From Ectocarpus siliculosus (lineage: Eukaryota; Sar; Phaeophyceae; Ectocarpales; Ectocarpaceae), in NCBI GenBank assembly GCA_000310025.1, contig FN648382.1, positions 71,292-135,291 of the forward strand: a stretch of 64,000 bases of DNA. The letters are read 5' to 3'. The notes below the pieces were generated by a model, which saw only the letters and a list, made by a program, of their open reading frames with translations, was not told where the DNA came from and did no database searches. This document shows, piece after piece, positions 35,578-46,308 of this stretch. Position 1 is the stretch's first letter; every line of letters begins with the position of its first letter. The position numbers were made by a program, and so were the translations under genes.

Positions 35578-37262
35578 ATGGCATCCTCGGAAACAACAGC
35601 TGCAGCAGTGACTGAGCAGCCCCCTGCCGATGATGGGTCAAGCGGGTTGGTAGGGCCCATGGGGATGGAGGAACCAACCGTTGGCGTGTCAAATACGATG
35701 GTCAGTTGGGGGCCAGGGGAGATGGGAATGAGCTGCTGTTGGACGATTTTCTCGTGCCCGTACCGAGCCACTCAAGCTTCACGCCTCTCCTCGATCACCG
35801 AGCAACAGAGGGATTTCGCGCACTTCTGTAACGTGAGCTACAGCAACCCGGACGACCGCCCCACCGAGCTCCGCGGTTACGAACTCTTACAGGGCGATAT
35901 GCCTCTACGCGACGGGGCCGACGAGTCTGGCGCCACTACTGAACCGCTGAATGCCCAGCGCTGGATGGTGTATCGCCACCCCAACAGGGTAAACCACGCT
36001 CTCGTCTTCAGAGGTACTGTCGACAAACTAGACATAGAGTACGACGCACACCTTCTCACGAAAGGACTCGCCGACCATAAGCTCATGATGGATTCGGCCG
36101 CATTTGCGCTGAGGGCGATGGTGTTCTTAGAGAAGCAAGCCAAGGAGGAACGCCATGCCGGTGCCGGTGGAGCAGACAGTCTCGACACTACTTGTCTCAA
36201 GTTCTGGGTGACGGGGCATTCGCTGGGAGGCTCCACTGTGAGTGTTGCTTGTTCTCAAGCTTTTGCAGACATGAATGGCAGGTGTGCATGAGATTCCCGC
36301 CTTGCGTAGACCTCAACCAAGGTATTGTCTCCCGAATGATGGCTTCAGGGGTATTCGTACCGGTAAATGCAAAGCCGCTTTGTCATTGTGAGAACCCTCA
36401 CACATGTCAATTTATTCTTCGACGTAGGTGGCCAAGACTACAACCGGTTAAGAACAGTTGTGAGAGTCGAACGGGTCATATCCTTCGACAATAAAAATGC
36501 TGCGAAGACGATGGGTCTACAACTGTGTTGTACAATTTCAATGGTTCACGAGTCTGCAATGTTTGTGTCCAGTACGGTACCCACGCACTCATAGAGAAGG
36601 GGCGTCGCGAACCATGATACAGCTGGGATGCGGGGCGCCGATGGTTTGATAATTGGCATGTATTGTGTTCGCAGGCTATGGGGGTGATGCTCCTGCTGAA
36701 CGACCCTGTTGCCATGGCTGCGACTCTGGAAGCCAACGCGAAGACGCACAAATCAAGGCAACAGTTCTTGGAGATGTACAGGGAGAAGATCGTGGACATG
36801 TACAACGCCGCTGTCGCCGAGATATATTCCAACCGCCCGTACGAACTAGTCGGTGGGGACATCTTCAACCCCGGCAGCCCCCCCCGATGTATTCTGCTAT
36901 CCAATCCGTGTGTGTGTCTGTTCGGGTTGCTGTCTCTTCCGGCGTACATCATCAGCCGCTGTGGCTTGTTCTGCTACCGGTGCTGCAAGCAAAGCCGCCA
37001 ACATGGGCCTCGCGCGGACCTGCTGGTGAGACCAGTTTGTTGAAAGTTGTCAATAAGTACGGTCCGTTTCAACAGTTATGGTAGCCAAAGGTCACTCAAC
37101 ACAGCCAACCGATGAGAACACCCTCTGCCCCCTTTCTGCAATCTCAAGGTGAACAATCACCACGTCCTTGGCGACACCATCTCGATGACATTCCGCATGG
37201 GCAAGGAGCAGAGCTACTGGCCCAACCATTGGAAAATGCACGCCATAGCGCAATTTCTCTGA
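35578..37262 (+). CDS. Class 3 lipase-like protein, 3 exons, 374 aa (paralogue of the 39.1-42.0 kb gene)
   Basis: Exons 35578-36237, 36675-37025, 37149-37262 (TGA); all junctions are phase 0. The start ATG (MASSE) is chosen because the paralogue also starts MAS; an in-frame ATG exists at 35485. Residues 137-220 contain RWMVYRHPN, HALVFRGT and the nucleophile elbow GHSLGGST (Ser215). Exon 2 carries a long helix, then FNPGSPP and a Cys-rich hydrophobic segment (about 283-316). Exon 3 has NHHVLGDTIS (Asp346) and ends KMHAIAQFL (His368). The layout fits a divergent alpha/beta-hydrolase of the lipase 3 type, but the substrate is unknown. The hydrophobic Cys cluster suggests membrane contact or acylation (inference). 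Confidence 0.9.
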
Positions 37263-39061
37263 AGAGTCGAATGAGAAGGAAAGCAGCTCGTCTGAATTTC
37301 AAAATGGGCTGCAATTTTTTTCTCTTTGGCGCACATGGCAGGGATGTCCATCCGGTTGGGGAAACATCCAGCTCTTAATGTACATATAATCCTCGGGGTG
37401 TGCGTGACTTTGCCCGCGCTTTATGCGGCCTAGTAAACTATGTGTCATTCCAGTGTTGCTGTATGTTCCTCAGTTTATCTTGCAGGCCCCATGCGCGTGC
37501 TTCACGGTAAAGACGCGGCTCGTGCAACAGGGGGCACCTCTAGAACTCGAATCGAAGTACAGAAAGTATTTCAGGTGTTTCGCTCCTTTTTAGCCAATTT
37601 GGTGGTGGCAACCGGCATTTCGAGGCCGTTCCTCGCATGGCGGTCTTTGTCTGTATTGTATACGAGTATTTGAATGTGCGATACGGCGGCCGTAAGCGAA
37701 ATTCAGACCCGTCACTCTTCGTTTGATGAACACTGACGGATAGCTGTTGAAAATGGTGCAACTGCCTTGCTCAAGGTATTGACGTCGGCATGGCTCCCAA
37801 TAACTGTTTCTGAGCTGTCCTCACATGCACGTGAGTGAGTCTCGTGTCATGTTTTGTAAGCACACTCTTTTGCGTTTTCAAGGCGTGGGCGTTTTCTGTC
37901 CTGCTTTCTTGATGGTCATGGTTTTGACGACTCCGTTAGACCCGTAGGACCCTGCACCAATCCTCTCGTGCGCTCCGACTGGCGACTCACACGGTTGGAG
38001 GCTATATGTGAAAAGACAATAACTACGGAGTTTCGTAGGTGTTTTTTGCTCTCCACAAACGTGTTTCCTTTCAAGTTAAAATGGACTTGAGAGGCGGCTT
38101 GAGGTGGCGTACAGAGGGGCGTACCGAACGTTTTTTCTCCTGATTGGCTGCTGCGTCGGTGGCTATGGACAAGAGCAAGTTCTAGTGACTGCGCGCTTGT
38201 GACTGAAACAGAGCAGCTCTGGTTCGGTTGGGTTAGAGAGAAGAGCAGTGGGGTCGACAGTTGTCAATTCAACCAGAAGTTAAGATCAAAATTTAGAGGT
38301 CTGGGTGTGGTACGTCTGAACCCCTGTCGATCGTTCAGCGGGATAACGCCATTCTTTTCACTGAATCCCGACTGTTTGAACTGGCAGTTGCCTGGTAGAA
38401 AGTGCATGGGTTTCGGTCATTAGCGTTGGAAACAAGTCCAAAACGATGAGCTGCGTGATGAAAGTCGCAACTCGAGGACAGAGGAAGAAGAAAGCTTCAG
38501 AAAACTTATCATGAGCCCTGACAAACAGCTATGTTGTCTAGATACCAACTTTTGGTGAACGGTATACACTACGCGCGTGTCGAGTCTAGTCAGCACGGTC
38601 TGTGCCGGGACGGTCCGAAGGGATTTTGCGAGAAAAAGTTCGTGGGTTCGAGCTTCCGTGTTGCCAGACGGTGGAAAACATTTTCCGGTTCTAGCTATAA
38701 AGGAATTCTCTCAGGCTATTGAGAGGTTCACCAGCCCAAAAATTAGAAAAATACAAAATTGCGTGCGTGCGTGATGCACACCACTTCATCCGGGAGATCG
38801 TACTTCCGTTAATTGCTTCGACTGTGTACTCGCGGTTACGTCATCTCTGCACCTCTCATCCACGTAACACCTCAATCGTTGCTTCATGTCAGGAGCAATA
38901 CAAACGATACCACGTGGAGAACAAAGCAGAGCGTATGCTACGCTTCAAATCTACGTACGCTTCACCCTGCTTGGCTTATTTCGCCGAGACACGGATTTTT
39001 CAATCCTGCTGGATCTGTTCAAAGTCGGGCGATGCCGTATCCTTCCAGTCCATTCAAATTA
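37263..39061. other. 1.8-kb stretch between the convergent lipases, no gene recognised
   Basis: It should hold both 3' UTRs. No inverted copy of one in the other is obvious, and no exon-like homology was found. Confidence 0.6.
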
Positions 39062-41971
39062 TTAGAGAAACACCCCTATCGGGTGCACCTTGCACTCGTT
39101 CGGCCAATAGCTCTTCTCGGTGCCCAAGTGGAACGCCATGGAGATGGGGTCCCCGATGACGCGATGGGTGGTCACCTAGGAATCGCGGTATGGAGAGGCG
39201 TATTTATCAGCTGCATGTGTCATCTGCAGTGCATTCCGATATTCCGAGTGCTCGGTACTTCGCAAGAAAGCCTGTAAACAAAACCTGTCACTCTCGTCGC
39301 CTCGCGGGCGCCATCGTCTCTCCCAGAAGCAACCGATGCAACTCAGCTAAAACATTCCACAGTTAGTCTCGTCAAATTCTTAAGCTTTTTCCAAGCCCCT
39401 TACACGAACATCGCGTCCTCAAATATGTTTTTACTCTAGCCCGGTAAACGGAGTTCAATTCAATGGCCTCTCAATATCGGAACACTGCGTGCTTCCCTCG
39501 TCATTTTTGTTAACCGGCCAATGTTTCTCCACCTCTTTCAAGCGCGGTGTGGGGTGTTCATTACCGCTCTCTTGGTAGCCGTTCTACTTGTGGCAGTTTC
39601 GAGCAAAGTAGCGCACCAGCTTGTCGGCGCGAAGACCATGCTGTTGGCGTCCTCCACAGCCCCGGTAAATGAGCAGGCCGACACGACTAATGATGAAGGC
39701 GGGAATAGATAGGCATCCGAACAGTACCACGAATGGATAGGATACCACCAGACTTTAAACCAAATACAGAGAGCACAGCACCGACAGGGGAGCGGGCGTG
39801 GGGCAATGGTGCGTAAGGGCCGAGCTGTCATTCGAACGACGCAAATGTTCTGTTACAAAACAGACGATTTCTACTTGTACCTGAAAGGTTTTAAGGTCAT
39901 CAAATACATGTGTATGGTCTGGAGTTAGTCAACCTCCACGGTGGGGCTGTGGCTGGCGGCTGGGGAGGTATTCACTCAACCTCGAGCAATAATGGTACGG
40001 CACTGTGCTTGGCGGCAGTAAAACAGTGAATTTCGGCTGCGCTTGCACGTCTTGGCGAACCCACCCTTTTTTAGATATCACTTCGGGCATAACTCACCAC
40101 TGGGGCGGAGCGGCAGGATTGAAGACGTCCCCGCCAACGAAGTCGTACGGGCGGTTGGTTCCTCTCTCGTCGACCGCGGTAGTGTACACCTCCATGATCT
40201 TTTCCTTGTACATCTGCAAGAACACTTGCCTGTTCTTGTGGCGTTTCGCATCGTCTTCGAGGGCCTCGGCCATGGCCAGTATGTTGTTCAACAAGAGCAT
40301 GACACCCATAGCCTGTGCATGGTGGTGACATCAGCATGATATTTGAAACCGGGGGCAAAAAATGGGCAACGAATGTGTCTTAACCGTTGTTTCGTCCTAA
40401 CAGAGAGAAGGCGAGCCGCCAGGCGCAGGATTCCGTTTTGAAAAGCAACAGGTCGCCATTCGGCACCCGTGCTGCGGAACCAATTCGGCAATGTAGGGGT
40501 AGGGCGGCGAAACTCACCGTGGCACCTCCCAGCGAATGGCCCGTTACCCAGAACTTGAGACACCTGGCATCGGGGTCTACAGCGGTACCATCGTTGCCAT
40601 CACCACCAGTGTTGATGCGCTCATCCTGGGCTTGCTTCTCTAAAAAGAGAAATGCTCGCAGAGCCCATGACGCTGAGTCCATCATGAGCTTGTGCTCAGC
40701 GAGCCCCTTAGTAAGAAGGTGTGCATTGTACTCCATGTCCAGCTTGTCAGCAGTGCCCCTGAATACGAGGACGTGATCAATCTTGTTAGGATGGCGGTAC
40801 ACCATCCAGCGCTCAGCGTTCAAAGGTTCCATACTGCCAGATTCGCCCCCAAGAAGAGGCAGCTGGCCTTGCAGCAACTCGTACCCTCGAAGCTCGACGG
40901 GCCGGTCGCGTGGGTTGCTGTAGGACACCTTCCGATCCGAAAGAGAGAAGCGGGTTCGAATTGGTAGGCGTCAAATAGTGTTCTCGCATGTCTAACATGC
41001 GTATCAACACAACAATGGCCGGGTATCCATGCAGCGTGGAAGGCACATTATCAAAAAGGACGCCGTCGGATGCTTGGACTCGGTCGTCGACGACACCCTT
41101 TTGATGTGATTCTATTTTCCTGACAATCTTTCGCTACCTGTTCGAGTTCAACCACCTTCACCCACCCCGCACCGAAGGCAGCACACACCGCCAAACTTTG
41201 CCCTGCCGATACTCCTACCGTTTCAAACACCCCGTACAACCATGAATCACCCTACGATTGACGCTAGCCAGAAGAGGAGCCGTACAGACAAGGATGGCAG
41301 AAGGCGTACAGTCGGAACCGAAAGGAAAACCAGTTGAGACTCACGTTACATAAGTGCGCGAAATCTCTCTCTCGCTCGGTCATCGAAGAGAGGCGCGAAG
41401 CTTGGCTGGCCCGATATGGACAAGATAAAATTGTCCACCAGCACGCGCTCCCGATCTCCCCTGGCCCCCACCTGATCGTGGTGTTGGCCGTGGTCGACTG
41501 CGGCTGCCGCGTTGCACCATCAACGGCAGGCTGATCAGTGACCACTGCAGTTACTGTGTTCCCATCAGTATTTGGATGCTCAATGGCCGCTGCAGTTGTC
41601 GTGTTCACCGACGACTGCGGCTGCCGCGTTGCACCATCAACGGTAGGCTGATAAGTGACCACTGCCGTTGCTGTGTTCCCGTCAGCAGTTGGATGCTCAG
41701 TGGCCACTGCAGTTGTCGTGTTCACCGGCGACTGCGGCTGCCGCGTTGCACCATCAACGGTAGGCTGTTCCATGACCACTGCAGCTGCTGTGTTCCCATC
41801 AGCACTAGGATGCTCAGTGACCGCTGCAGTTGTCGTGTTCAAGGGCGACTGCGGCTGGCGCGTTGCACAATCAATGGTAGGCTGCTCTGTGACCACCGCA
41901 GTTGCTGTGTTCCCATCAGCATTATTAGGATGCTCAGTGACAGCTGCAGTTAACGTGTTCACCGATGCCAT
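39062..41971 (-). CDS. Class 3 lipase-like protein with N-terminal repeats, 5 exons, 500 aa
   Basis: Exons in coding order: 41971-41345, 40928-40518, 40312-40098, 39752-39617, 39175-39062 (TAA). Phases join. The first ~160 residues are four Thr/Ala/Val-rich repeats of about 39 aa. The remainder parallels the 35.6-kb gene closely: WWTILSCPYRASQASRLSS, RWMVYRHPN, LVFRGTADKLD, GHSLGGAT (Ser341), GGDVFNPAAPP, a hydrophobic segment, VIGDPIS (Asp472), and a final KVHPIGVFL with His494. His494 matches His368 of the paralogue, whereas an alternative His there is replaced by Glu here, which supports the assignment. Two introns (after Asn209 and within PPQ|C) are absent from the paralogue. The two genes are convergent, 1.8 kb apart. 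The substrate is unknown. Confidence 0.9.
41500..41965 (-). repeat. Coding minisatellite, four ~117-bp units, in the N-terminus of the lipase
   Basis: Each unit encodes a variant of NTTTAAVTEHP-ADGNTATAVV followed by TEQPTVDGATRQPQSPV. Units differ by a few substitutions and the first has one extra Asn. Lengths stay multiples of three, so the frame is preserved. The paralogue at 35.6 kb has only a remnant-like TTAAAVTEQPPADDG stretch. The repeat is Thr/Ser-rich and could be a flexible or glycosylated stalk (inference). Confidence 0.9.
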
Positions 41972-42701
41972 TGTTTCGCTTTGTTTTGGTTCCTCAGATT
42001 CGGCTTGGCGGTGTCAAAAAGTGTGCTGCTGCGGTCGACAACACGAGGACACCAAGACGGGGGCAACGAGAGGCAAAGTTGGAACTCAGGCGGGCCGCAT
42101 TGGTGAGTGCATGTTAGAAAGAGAATCAAACCAGGATTTTCGTCGGGTTTGCAGCTTATCGGATATCGAAATAATTATATCGATTGATCGAAATAATTAT
42201 TTCGATTATCGGCCGACGCCGGATAGACTACTAATTTCTCGGCCCGAAACATTCCGAGAACGACCCAGTCGCAGGCTATTTCAGCGGTCCCCAGCGATGC
42301 CGGTTCGCAAAACAAAATTTGCCTCTTTTATAAAATCTCCAACTTTCAAAAAAGACATACTGTTTGTACTACAGTACACACAGCTCTAGTCTACATCGAC
42401 TAAAAAGTCACCGGCACCTACATACATACATACATATGCATACACACCGGCATACCCTGTGTACAGCACAACCAACCTCCTCCGATGGCAAAGCAACTGC
42501 TGTGTGTATGCTCAAGTAGAGCATGTTGGGAAGCTGGTGGCATGGCCAGCCTTACCCTACCGTCGGATGACCGGAGGGCGAGATGGCTGAGATGTTTATT
42601 TTGGCGGCCGAACAGAACTACACGAAGCTTGGCGGGCGGACGTCTCTCGTTCATGTCTCCGCAAGACCACCAATTGAAAAGCAACAAGCCGAATCAGGGC
42701 A

Positions 42702-42911
42702 GTGGCGGTTGCCCTCCGTTTGTTCGCGGACGCAAGGAAGGGTGCTGTCCCAGATCAGACGGACGGGCAGACAAGGGAGGCGACAGCAGGAGCCTTGGGG
42801 AAGTTTGGGAAGGCCGAAGCTCCGGCCGAAGCTCGGTGTGCTGCCTGGGAAAACGAAGCCTCGAGGCAAGGACCTGGGACATCGGACTTGCTTGATAAAT
42901 TGCGGCTGTAG
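42702..42911 (+). CDS. Unrecognised short ORF, possible small gene or terminal exon
   Basis: A 69-residue frame (MAVALRLFADARKGAVPD...) has a balanced, charged, Ala/Glu/Lys-rich composition unlike the surrounding repeat DNA. LRLFADARKG followed later by GKFGKAEA and AAWENEA faintly recalls the L-LYALYKQ...GKAKW-AW pattern of acyl-CoA-binding proteins, but key residues are not convincingly aligned. An AG just before the second codon could be a splice acceptor. It is not a firm call. The rest of 41.97-43.24 kb shows no gene. Confidence 0.25.
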   Translation: MAVALRLFADARKGAVPDQTDGQTREATAGALGKFGKAEAPAEARCAAWENEASRQGPGTSDLLDKLRL

Positions 42912-43235
42912 GACGAAGGACGATGTCATCTCTTCACTCCGAAGTGATGTTGTTACTTGTTTCGCTTCAATAATGGTCGCCACCCACATCACAAGCGAGT
43001 AGCGTTGTCGAACACACTCCCGGACGCGGCGAGCCCCTCTAGGTTACGCACGGACACGATCCAGAAGCGACGGTGCTCTTACGGGACCACAGATACTACG
43101 CGCTGCGCTTGGCTGCAACCGCTTCAGGATCGTGTGGTTGAATCTCCCCTCCCGCCTGCCCCCCCCCCCCCGACTCTGTGCCTTCCACACGCCTGCCTGC
43201 CGTCCTTCTCACCATACCCCGCACCAGCAACATTA

Positions 43236-44056
43236 TTGTTGTTGTTGTTGTTGTTGTCTTCACATTAAAAACCGTTCCGATCTCTCTCTACCCAGTAACT
43301 TCATATGCCCGTACTTGTGGATTACCTGTTGGAAATTAATTGTGGGAATCCCTTCATTCCGAGAGAGCCATAGGTCGGCATCCGGCCTTTTCTTTTTTTG
43401 TATGCACTTTTCTTGTGAAGCTTTGACGTTGCGCTTGCCATCGTCGCTGAAGTGTTTGTGTCTTCAAACCTTCTCAGCCGGCCTTCAAACTTCTTGTTGA
43501 TAAGTCTCCGTGGTAACTTCTCCGCGCATGAGTCATATGCAGTTTATGACCTGCGCTTTGACTTTCACGATGTGGGTATTTTATCTCCCCGTCTTGCATT
43601 GGTGAGTACCTGCGTTATACGGAAGGATCGTTCCACGACGCAAACGTCGACGTCTCCGTTTTGTTTTTTTTGTTCCCTCCGCACTCCTTGTCCTTGCGGC
43701 GGTTTTCACACCGACTTCGAACGTGGGGTGCAATTTCCTCTCTTCGTACCTTCCTCGTCGGCCTTCTCCATCGTTATGTACACAATGTATACCTCGATTT
43801 TTCGGCTTTTCGAGTCCGATAGACAAGACTACGGACTGACATGTCCCTTTCACCCCCGACGGGACCGCGCGCTCGTCGAGTGCCGAAATTCTTCACCACT
43901 TCCTTGCCTCTCCCAACACCGTCCCTTCTTCCCGCCCCAACAAATCCTCTCCCCTTCTTCTTCTTCTTTCCTTCCTCCCGGACACTCACCACCATCCGTC
44001 CCGGATGTTGGCCCCCAGCCCCATTGGGGGGCGGGGGGCCAATCCTTAACCCTAGT
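43236..44056 (-). repeat. 835-bp dispersed repeat family, copy 2 (821 bp)
   Basis: Near full-length match to 6310-7144, with the same ends: a (TTG)n tract followed by TCTTCACATTAAAAACCGTT on the left and CCAATCCTTAACCCTAGT on the right. Differences are mostly small indels and substitutions. Frames that look shared between the copies break at different places, so it is not under coding constraint. Confidence 0.75.
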
Positions 44057-44481
44057 ATGATGTACTACGGAAGTATCAATCATGGGTACAAGTCTAGATT
44101 TGTTGCTTTTGAGTACATATGCCCTGTAAATATTGAAAACTGCATGCCCCTCTGCTTTGTCCATCCCTCGAAGGGGCGATGGCAAGGGCGGTGACAATTT
44201 CTAAACTAAACTCCAGATAATGAGTCCAAATACATGGTATAAAAGGGAAAATATACTACCATCCGCTGCTTATTTTTGAACAAATGATGATTCTCCCAGA
44301 CAGAGCAGCAGCTGACCCCCTGCATCATAGACCTACCTGCCTTGGGGAGGTGAGGCAAGTGAAAGAGTTTCATCGCCAATAGCAACACCACGATAAAAAA
44401 CGCAATTTCACGAAACACCCGCAACGATTACCGGGACAAACGCAAACTTTGCACACAACACGGCTCCGAGCTATTGAGCTA

Positions 44482-46308
44482 CAGTCGTGGGCCCGGTTTA
44501 GCGGTCCATAGTGTCACGAATTCTTATAACCGCTATTCAGGGCATCGCCGCTAAACCACTTTAGCGGTCATTATCCGCTAAACCAGGAGGCTTAATAGCG
44601 GTCATGAACCGCTACACCGGGAAAAAGCCCATTTTTGCCCTACATTAACAGCGTGGAGAGCTGATATTGATAGGGCCATGCGTATCATTGCAGCAGTCAT
44701 ACGAAGGTAGGTGCAGACGAAGAAGTAACGAGCCAATGAAGGACAACGCCGCAAGCACATTCATTAATGATGCATTTAAATTCGCCAAAGCACGAAGATT
44801 ATTCTCCCTTCTGGACTGTGTGCCCCTCATCAACACTGGAAAATCGTTCGCGTCTCTAACGAAGTGAAGTAGGTGATGAGACAAACTTGTGACAACGCAA
44901 TGGCAATCAACCACGTGCTTGAGCATCTCATTTCTGCCATGTGTCGCGTATCGATAATTCTTCACCCAAAGCAGTCTCTCTGGTATCTGCCTTGCGCGCT
45001 GGAGGAGCGGCGTGCGCTGCGAGGAACGCCATTTTTGCCTTGCGAAATAGTGTGCTGCTTCGCTTACGCCACACGACTCCGCGCTCTCCACCCTGGCCAA
45101 AATCCGATGATACCTCCGAGTGTGGTGGCGGCGACATCACCCCCCTGCCCTTCGCTCCGTCAAATTGTGCGGTGGTATCTAGCCCTAGCTCTAGGTCGTC
45201 GTGTCATCGTCGGAGGGGTTAGGCCCCCCTCCAAGTACATGCCGGACAACTTTCAACAACCTCGTCATTCGCGCCCTTCTACGCAAAGCTTCGGCGATCT
45301 CTTCCTGTGCGCACTATTTCTGCGTGCGCTACCTTTTGGTCAAGAACCTGCAAAACCTCGAGATTCTAGCCAAAGTAGAGCCGCGTGTGGGGCTGTTGTC
45401 GTGTAGCTGCAGCGCGAGTTGTTTCTTTCCGCGCGCCTGGTGCTAGAAAGCCACCTAACACCTCTTGGCGCTTGGGCGGAGTTGACAAGTGAGGGGAACT
45501 CTGCGCCTTCTTGGTTGTACGCCGGTTGCATCTCGTTCTCATCCGGAACCTCCACCTCCCCACACACATGCCGTGTATGCGGCCACCACAGCAACCTTTA
45601 CAATCATGCGCGCCGCTTGGACTCGTGCCGCATCTAGAAGCTTGCACAGTTTGTTTTCCATCCACGCGCCGCATGGTGTGTGTCTTTGTTATTATCATCG
45701 ACCGCGCTAACCGGCTGACCAATGAAAAGACGTCGTCGTCAGTCTCAGCGCGGTTGAAAACACAAAACACTTGTATATGTCATTAACTGGGACCTCGTGA
45801 GGGGGCGGCATGGGGCAGGAAAAAGCTATTCCCTGGAGTAAAGGACAGACACGGTAGGTAGCAACAGAGGAACACTGCCACCTTGCACTCGAGTTCGTTT
45901 TGGAGTGTTTTCACCATCATCCTCCTTGCTTTCACCACCATCACTCTCATCGTCATTTCTTCAGCTATTTTTCGGCGATTCTTCTCTGGCCCTGCGTCGT
46001 TTGGTGTATGTGTGTGTGTCTCGCTGTGTCCTTTTTATTATGAGCATCGACCAGCTAACAGGCTGACCAAGTCGCTGTGCTGTGAGTATGTGCAAGCGAA
46101 GCGCGCACTACATACATGCAGGTCCCCGCAAAAATTGAACCGATAGCCGCTATTATTGGTGGCTGCAAACATGTCCAATAACCGCTATTGAGGGCACGAC
46201 CGGTTTAGCGGAACCGCTAAACCGGGGTGCAGCCGTGTCACGAGATTTTATAACCGCTATTCAGGGCATCCCGCTAAACAGGGAGCCGCTAAACCGAGTC
46301 CACGACTG
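44482..46308. mobile_element. 1.83-kb DNA transposon with TA-flanked terminal inverted repeats
   Basis: The ends are 23-bp inverted repeats (21/23 matching) beginning CAGTCGTGG and ending in CCACGACTG, each flanked by TA (44480-44481, 46309-46310). Both subterminal regions are packed with CCGCTAAACC/GGTTTAGCGG motifs and ATAACCGCTATT(C/G)AGGGC blocks. One ~50-bp stretch (GTGTCACGA...TATTCAGGGCATC) occurs in direct orientation at 44511 and 46227. These look like transposase-binding arrays. TA duplication suggests the Tc1/mariner/pogo superfamily. No DDE transposase could be recognised inside, so it may be non-autonomous. Confidence 0.7.
44645..45100 (-). CDS. Unrecognised ORF inside the TIR transposon
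   Basis: A 151-residue frame ends near the left inverted repeat. Its C-terminal half contains a hydrophobic stretch (MNVLAALSFIGSLLLRLHL). Farther upstream on the same strand other exon-like pieces occur: EEIAEALRRRARMTRLLKVV after an acceptor near 45318, and a KLLDAARVQAARMIVKVAVV frame near 45.6 kb. A spliced element-encoded gene is possible. None matches a transposase I know. Confidence 0.25.
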   Translation of the reverse strand: MARVESAESCGVSEAAHYFARQKWRSSQRTPLLQRARQIPERLLWVKNYRYATHGRNEMLKHVVDCHCVVTSLSHHLLHFVRDANDFPVLMRGTQSRRENNLRALANLNASLMNVLAALSFIGSLLLRLHLPSYDCCNDTHGPINISSPRC

